From the NCBI GenBank assembly GCA_946611445.1, contig CAMODP010000012.1, positions 1 to 18,430 on the forward strand: DNA of 18,430 nucleotides. The letters run 5' to 3'. Both the position numbers and the translations under genes were made by a program. The notes below the pieces were generated by a model, which searched no databases, was not told where the DNA came from, and saw only the letters and a program-made list of their open reading frames with translations. This DNA is from an uncultured Eubacterium sp. Its GTDB lineage: Bacteria; Bacillota; Clostridia; Lachnospirales; Lachnospiraceae. Below are positions 14,045 to 18,430 of this stretch, piece by piece (position 1 is the first letter of the stretch; each line of letters starts with the position of its first letter).

Positions 14045-15319
14045 ATGAGAAAAGAAACCAAATGCATCCATGCCGGCTATACGCCGAAAAACGGGGAGCC
14101 CAGGATGATTCCGATCATCCAGAGCACCACTTTCAAATATGACTCCAGTGAGGACATGGGAAAGCTCTTTGACCTGGAGGCGGAGGGGTATTTCTATACC
14201 CGGCTGCAGAACCCGACAAATGACATGGTGGCGGCAAAGATTGCCGCGCTGGAGGGAGGGACGGCAGCCATGCTGACTTCTTCCGGGCAGGCAGCGACCT
14301 TTTACTCTGTCTTCAATCTTGCCGGCGCCGGCGACCATGTGGTGGCTTCTTCGACTATTTACGGCGGCAGCTTCAATCTGTTTAATGTGACCATGCGCCG
14401 CATGGGCATTGACTTTACCTTTGTGGATCCGGACTGCAGCGATGAGGAGCTCGAGGCGGCCTTCCGTCCGGAGACAAAGGCTGTTTTCGGCGAGACAATC
14501 GCAAATCCGGCGCTGATCGTGCTGGATATCGAGCGATTCGCGAAGGCTGCGCACGCGCATGGCGTTCCGCTGATTATTGACAATACTTTCGCCACCCCTG
14601 TCAACTGCCGTCCCTTTGAATGGGGGGCGGATATTGTGACGCATTCCACCACAAAATACATGGACGGCCATGACGCGACGGTCGGAGGCGCGATCGTTGA
14701 TTCCGGTAATTTTGACTGGATGGCTCACGCGGACAAGTTCCCCGGCCTGACGACGCCGGATGAATCCTATCACGGGATCACGTATGCAGAAAAATTCGGC
14801 AATGCCGGCGCGTTTATCACAAAGGCGACAGCGCAGCTGATGCGGGATCTGGGCTCGATTCCATCACCGATGAATGCCTATATCCTAAATCTGGGCCTCG
14901 AGAGCCTGGCCGTCCGCATGGAACGGCACTGCACAAATGCGCAGAAGGTCGCGGAGTATCTGCAGAAGCATGAGAAAGTCGCATGGGTCAACTATCCCGG
15001 CCTGCCCGGAAACAAATATTACGAGCGGGCAAAAAAATACATGCCGGAAGGTACCTGCGGCGTAATATCTTTTGGCGTGAAGGGAGGCCGTGCTGCGGCG
15101 GAGGTCTTTATGAAACAGCTGAAGCTGGCCATTATCGCGACGCATGTCGCTGATGCCCACACCTGCATCCTGCACCCGGCCAATTCCACGCACAGACAGA
15201 TGACGGATGAGGAGCTGATCGCCGGAGGCGTCGGTCCGGATCTGGTGCGCCTGTCGGTCGGCATAGAAAATGCAGATGATATCATAGAAGATCTGGAACA
15301 GGCTCTTGCCTGCCTTTGA
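14045..15319 (+). CDS. metY: O-acetylhomoserine sulfhydrylase (aminocarboxypropyltransferase)
   Basis: A 424-residue PLP enzyme of the Cys/Met metabolism family (gamma family, fold type I), which makes homocysteine from O-acetylhomoserine and sulfide in direct sulfhydrylation for methionine synthesis. Visible signatures are YTRLQNPTNDMVAAKIAALEGG near residue 55, SSGQAATFYS, the IDNTFATP segment and the PLP lysine K204 in HSTTKYMDGHDATVGG. The C-terminal HPANSTHRQM and LVRLSVGIEN are typical. The length of about 425-430 favours MetY over the shorter (about 380) MetB/MetC. GGAAGGA (14031-14037) precedes ATG 14045. It converges on the cysteine-synthase-like gene, which uses the same sulfide substrate. 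Confidence 0.9.
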   Translation: MRKETKCIHAGYTPKNGEPRMIPIIQSTTFKYDSSEDMGKLFDLEAEGYFYTRLQNPTNDMVAAKIAALEGGTAAMLTSSGQAATFYSVFNLAGAGDHVVASSTIYGGSFNLFNVTMRRMGIDFTFVDPDCSDEELEAAFRPETKAVFGETIANPALIVLDIERFAKAAHAHGVPLIIDNTFATPVNCRPFEWGADIVTHSTTKYMDGHDATVGGAIVDSGNFDWMAHADKFPGLTTPDESYHGITYAEKFGNAGAFITKATAQLMRDLGSIPSPMNAYILNLGLESLAVRMERHCTNAQKVAEYLQKHEKVAWVNYPGLPGNKYYERAKKYMPEGTCGVISFGVKGGRAAAEVFMKQLKLAIIATHVADAHTCILHPANSTHRQMTDEELIAGGVGPDLVRLSVGIENADDIIEDLEQALACL

Positions 15320-15375
15320 CAGGCCAGAACCCGGTTCCGTAATCAGGAAATGCAGAGAAGACGCTGCTGCTGCCG

Positions 15376-16302
15376 TCAGGCAAACAGCGGCGTGCTGAAG
15401 TAGCGTTCACCTGTATCAGGCAGGATTGTGACAACGGTCTTTCCCGGCCCGAGCTGCCGGGCCAGCCGGAGCGCCGCGCAGACGTTCGTACCGCTGGAGA
15501 TGCCGCAGAGGATTCCCTCCTTCATGGTCAGGGCGCGGGTGACCTCCATAGCCTCTTCGTCGCGGACGATCATGATCTCACTGTAGATCTGCCTGTCCAG
15601 AATTGCCGGAATGACACCGTCCCCGATGCCCATCTGCAGATGGGTTCCGATGCTGCCTCCGGAAAGGATGGCGGCATTTTCGGGTTCGGCCGCCACAATG
15701 CGGATATCCGGATTTGCCTCCTTCAGCACCGTGCCGATACCGGTAATGGTTCCTCCCGTGCCGATGCCGGAACAGAAACCGTCTATGGGAATGCCGGCCT
15801 GCTCCAGGATTTCTCTGCCTGTGTATTTCAGGTGAGCCCGTACATTGTCGTAATTCTCAAACTGGTTCGGCATAAAAACCTTCGGGTTTTCTGACCGCAT
15901 TTTCTCTGCCAGGGCAATGCAGTCTTCAATGCATTTTCCGATATTTCCGTCATCATGAACGAGAATCAGCTCAGCACCGTACTGCGCAATCAGAAGCCGG
16001 CGCTCTTCGCTGACGGAATCGGGCATGATGATGATGACGTGATAGCCTTTTACGGCGCCGACCAGCGCGAGGCCGATCCCCTGATTGCCGCTCGTCGGTT
16101 CTACAATGACAGAGTCCGGCTGCAGGTCACCCCGCTCTTCAGCCGCTTCGATCATATTGAGGGCCGTGCGTGTCTTGATGGACCCGCCGATATTGAGTCC
16201 CTCATATTTGACCAGAACCTGCGCGTCGTCCGGTCCGGTCAGGTGATTGAGCCGGATCAGGGGAGTCCTGCCGACAGCTTCCAGGATATTGTTATAAATC
16301 AT
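15376..16302 (-). CDS. cysK: Cysteine-synthase-like PLP enzyme (atypical motifs)
   Basis: A 308-residue fold-type II PLP enzyme of the CysK/CBS family, which normally forms cysteine from O-acetylserine and sulfide. The PLP lysine is K43 in NIGGSIKTRTALNMI, the substrate loop is TSGNQGIGLA (70-79) and the phosphate-binding loop is GTGGTITG (181-188). Three family positions differ from classical CysK: KTR instead of KDR after the lysine, TSGNQG instead of TSGNTG, and QFENYDNVRAH instead of the usual QFxNPANPxxH. The substrate may therefore not be O-acetylserine. AAAGGA precedes the start on the minus strand. It diverges from the gene at 16493 and converges on metY with about 56 bases between the stops and no strong terminator. 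Confidence 0.82.
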   Translation of the reverse strand: MIYNNILEAVGRTPLIRLNHLTGPDDAQVLVKYEGLNIGGSIKTRTALNMIEAAEERGDLQPDSVIVEPTSGNQGIGLALVGAVKGYHVIIIMPDSVSEERRLLIAQYGAELILVHDDGNIGKCIEDCIALAEKMRSENPKVFMPNQFENYDNVRAHLKYTGREILEQAGIPIDGFCSGIGTGGTITGIGTVLKEANPDIRIVAAEPENAAILSGGSIGTHLQMGIGDGVIPAILDRQIYSEIMIVRDEEAMEVTRALTMKEGILCGISSGTNVCAALRLARQLGPGKTVVTILPDTGERYFSTPLFA

Positions 16303-16329
16303 TTTACAGAGTTCCTTTCAGATTTCCGC

Positions 16330-16419
16330 TGTGGTATCTTCTCATGCGGCGGCTTATGTTCTTCGCATCGTCTGTTCCGCAGGGATTAAGTATACCTGTT
16401 TTTATCCGGAAATACCACA
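16330..16419. repeat. Spaced 8-bp inverted repeat in the divergent cysK-16493 region
   Basis: TGTGGTAT (16330-16337) recurs inverted as ATACCACA (16412-16419). The 190-bp divergent intergenic region also has a TATAAT (16451-16456) facing the + gene, without a good -35, and a TATACT-like hexamer (on the minus strand, in AAGTATACC near 16390) facing cysK. A shared regulator is conceivable; 8 bp over about 70 bases is weak evidence. Confidence 0.25.
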
Positions 16420-16492
16420 AAAAGATACAAAACAAAAAAGGGAAGTATAGTATAATCATGACAGCTGCAAAAACATATAAGGGGACGGAGAT

Positions 16493-18349
16493 ATGAAACA
16501 ACGCAACAACAGAGACAACTGGAATTATGATAACGGGTATGATGACGACAGGTTCAGTGATGAAATCGAAGACGATGCGTACGAAGAGTACCCGGAAAGA
16601 CACCGCAGGCGGGGCGCGGGCGTAATAAAGTTCCTGACAGTAATCGTGGCTGCCGGGCTCGCGCTGGCAGCGGCGGTGGGCGGGTATCGTCTGATGAGCG
16701 GGATACTGTCGCCTGACGGTGCCGGCAGTACGGCACAGAAGGGAGAGCAGTATACAGCAGTCAGCATTTCGGAAGAGACGGAGACGGAAGCTGATGCTGC
16801 GTCCGGGAGCACGGAAGCCGGGGCTGCCGCATCATCCGCCGCTGCGGAGGCGGCAGAGGATCCGGAAGACGCAGAATCCGCGGTTTCGGAAGCGGCGTCG
16901 CTGACGGCATCTGCGGGTCAGGATGCGGAAGCGGATCTGCAGACGGGTTCCGCAGTCCCGGGAGCAGAGGATAAAGCAGAGACCGCAGTCTCAGAAGCAG
17001 AGGAAAAGGCTGCGTCCGAAGACACAGAGGACAAGGACAAGGCGGAGTCTGCAGTCTCAGAAGCAGAGGAGAAATCTTCATCTGCGGATTCGGAGAAGAA
17101 GGAAAAGACAGAGTCTTCTGATTCGGAAGCGAAGGAAGATTCTGCGTCCGCATCGTCAGACGCAGAAGAAGGCAGCAGCTCAGACAAGAAAGCGGATGAC
17201 AAAAAAGAATCCGCTGCCGTGAAGAAGAACTGGAAGGAGCCGGAGGACCTGCCGGAAAAAATCACGTATTCTGCGAGATATGCCGTCGGAGAGGCCGAAC
17301 TGAAGTTTGACAGGGAGACCGGGACCATTTCCATGGAAGGCGGCCATCCGGATCTGATCGGCCTTGTACCTCCGGAAGAGTTCACCGACCGATCCTTCTG
17401 GATAGTTGCCTGCAGCATGCCGGATACCTACCGCACGGAATTCATACTTTCTCATCTCGACTGGATCAAGGACGGAAGCGTCGGAAGTTTCCAGATGGAC
17501 GGAAAAAAGTGGGACTTTACGGTTAACGACAAGAAGCAGGTCACCAATGCAGTCCTCACCACAGAAGACGGCGAGACACAGGAGCTTGTATGGAAGTACG
17601 ATCAGGAGGGCAGGCTGACAGATATACAGAAGAAAGTCGATGAAAAGGCGGCGGAACACAGATCCGTCATAATCACACCGGAGCCGGAGGAAGAGGAGCC
17701 GGATCCGGGACTTCATATTGTATATTACGGAGACTGGCCCGGATGGTTTTCCAGCTACGGAGAGGAGGATCCGCCGGAATGGGAGTACGCGTCTGACGAA
17801 GAGCGGGATATGGCGGTCTACTCGGAATACGGCGTTGCTGACGGAGAGTACAGGGCTGCCGACGGAACCTATGAAGTATATGATCCCGGAGACGGCGCGT
17901 CCGTGACGATTGCGAATACGGAGAACAACCGGTATTCGACGATTATCTGGATGAATGACGCCGGACAGCCGCACCACATAGAGAAGATCGGTCCTATCCG
18001 CACCTGGATCTATGACACGGATGGCAGACTGGCACGTATCGTAGGCGGTGTAAAGGGCGCTGTTACGGAAACGGTAGAGTATATCTGCGCTGACGCGGAG
18101 ATTACAGAGGATGGCGTCGCGTGGATCGGCGTTACGGGAGACGAAAAAGAGGAGGACGAAGAGGACGAAGAAGAGACGGAAGGAGATTCCTCCAGTGAAT
18201 CTGCCGTAACAGAGTCAGAAAACGGTGCTGCCGGGACGGGAAGCGCCGCCAGGCAGGGAAGCACCGCCAGGCAGGGAAATGCCGCAGGGACAGGAAATGC
18301 CGCGGGAACAGGAAATGCCGCAGGGACGGGAGCTGCTGCCGGACACTAA
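16493..18349 (+). CDS. Membrane-anchored low-complexity extracytoplasmic protein
   Basis: A 618-residue protein I cannot name. A hydrophilic acidic N-terminus with an RHRRR patch (36-40) leads to one membrane helix (about 43-64), in-inside/out-outside by the positive-inside rule. Residues about 75-245 are an Ala/Ser/Glu/Asp-rich stalk with internal repeats such as SAVSEAEEK. A globular part (about 250-535) is rich in Trp/Tyr and has two YD-type segments, WKYDQEGRLTDIQ and WIYDTDGRLARIV, reminiscent of RHS/YD strands. An acidic stretch and a Gly/Ala-rich tail of hexapeptide repeats end it. GGAG (16485-16488) precedes ATG 16493. A surface or wall-spanning role is inferred from architecture; no catalytic motif or sortase signal is seen. 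Confidence 0.7.
   Translation: MKQRNNRDNWNYDNGYDDDRFSDEIEDDAYEEYPERHRRRGAGVIKFLTVIVAAGLALAAAVGGYRLMSGILSPDGAGSTAQKGEQYTAVSISEETETEADAASGSTEAGAAASSAAAEAAEDPEDAESAVSEAASLTASAGQDAEADLQTGSAVPGAEDKAETAVSEAEEKAASEDTEDKDKAESAVSEAEEKSSSADSEKKEKTESSDSEAKEDSASASSDAEEGSSSDKKADDKKESAAVKKNWKEPEDLPEKITYSARYAVGEAELKFDRETGTISMEGGHPDLIGLVPPEEFTDRSFWIVACSMPDTYRTEFILSHLDWIKDGSVGSFQMDGKKWDFTVNDKKQVTNAVLTTEDGETQELVWKYDQEGRLTDIQKKVDEKAAEHRSVIITPEPEEEEPDPGLHIVYYGDWPGWFSSYGEEDPPEWEYASDEERDMAVYSEYGVADGEYRAADGTYEVYDPGDGASVTIANTENNRYSTIIWMNDAGQPHHIEKIGPIRTWIYDTDGRLARIVGGVKGAVTETVEYICADAEITEDGVAWIGVTGDEKEEDEEDEEETEGDSSSESAVTESENGAAGTGSAARQGSTARQGNAAGTGNAAGTGNAAGTGAAAGH
16985..17070 (+). repeat. 66-bp-spaced coding repeat in the stalk
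   Basis: The 20-base string GCAGTCTCAGAAGCAGAGGA occurs at 16985-17004 and again at 17051-17070, exactly 66 bases (22 codons) apart, encoding the repeated AVSEAEE. It suggests the stalk grew by in-frame duplication. Confidence 0.7.
18224..18331 (+). repeat. Six tandem 18-bp units encoding a Gly/Ala hexapeptide tail
   Basis: Six imperfect 18-base units run from 18224 to 18331 (for example AATGCCGCAGGGACAGGA), encoding GAAGTG, SAARQG, STARQG and three NAAGTG. Units 2-3 and 4-6 form two subtypes. Such in-frame tandem repeats can change copy number by slippage without shifting the frame. Confidence 0.8.
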
Positions 18350-18430
18350 TTCACAGGAAGAGGATTGTGTCAGCTCTTTTGGCGCTGTAATCAACATATT
18401 GCATATATAACCATGAGACTGTAAAATAAC

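Noticed and set aside
16303..16492. T-box or S-box leader upstream of the cysteine-synthase-like gene
   Set aside because: No T-box GGTGG core sequence, specifier structure or SAM-riboswitch core was found, and no terminator stem with a T-run precedes the gene.
18215..18410. Repetitive frames on both strands at the end of the window
   Set aside because: They are alternative readings of the 18-bp tandem repeats in the tail of the 618-residue protein.

Overview
The window looks like a chromosomal segment of a fairly GC-rich Clostridia bacterium, most likely Lachnospiraceae. This is inferred from gene content: a Firmicutes-type Tad locus with a Flp1-like pilin, a DUF5702 protein and a DUF6382-FHA protein, a FeoA-FeoB fusion followed by a small Cys-rich protein, and AGGAGG-type ribosome sites. 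No rRNA, tRNA or CRISPR array was seen.

Layout. (1) 1 to about 1260 is visibly AT-richer and reads as the right end of a mobile element: the tail of an unidentified protein, a TnpC-like (DUF6262-type) coiled-coil protein, a small ribbon-helix-helix protein behind a perfect inverted repeat, and a terminator. (2) 1239/1098-8846 is a Tad (type IVb pilus) operon on the + strand: a 5'-truncated cpaF ATPase, tadB, tadC with an Ig-like insert, a Flp1-like pilin, a DUF5702 pseudopilin-like protein, a TadE-like protein with two Cys/His modules, an A24 prepilin peptidase, a second TadE-like protein and a DUF6382-FHA protein. The element end abuts cpaF, whose N-terminal domain is missing, so the pilus motor is probably disrupted. 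(3) 8968-11665 is ferrous iron uptake: feoAB fusion plus a Cys-rich small membrane protein. (4) 11688-12473 (-) is nadE with a strong promoter next to a perfect palindrome. (5) 12619-13887 is a tRNA-dihydrouridine synthase and a small unknown protein. (6) 14045-16302 holds two convergent sulfur amino-acid genes, metY (+) and a cysteine-synthase-like gene (-). (7) 16493-18349 is a large membrane-anchored low-complexity protein.

Most worth following up: a two-copy intergenic sequence (5855-5917 and 11432-11493) that keeps two hairpins despite sequence differences and lies upstream of two Cys-rich-protein genes; the cpaF/element junction; the unusual extracytoplasmic modules in TadC and TadE; and the long palindromes at the nadE and metY promoters.
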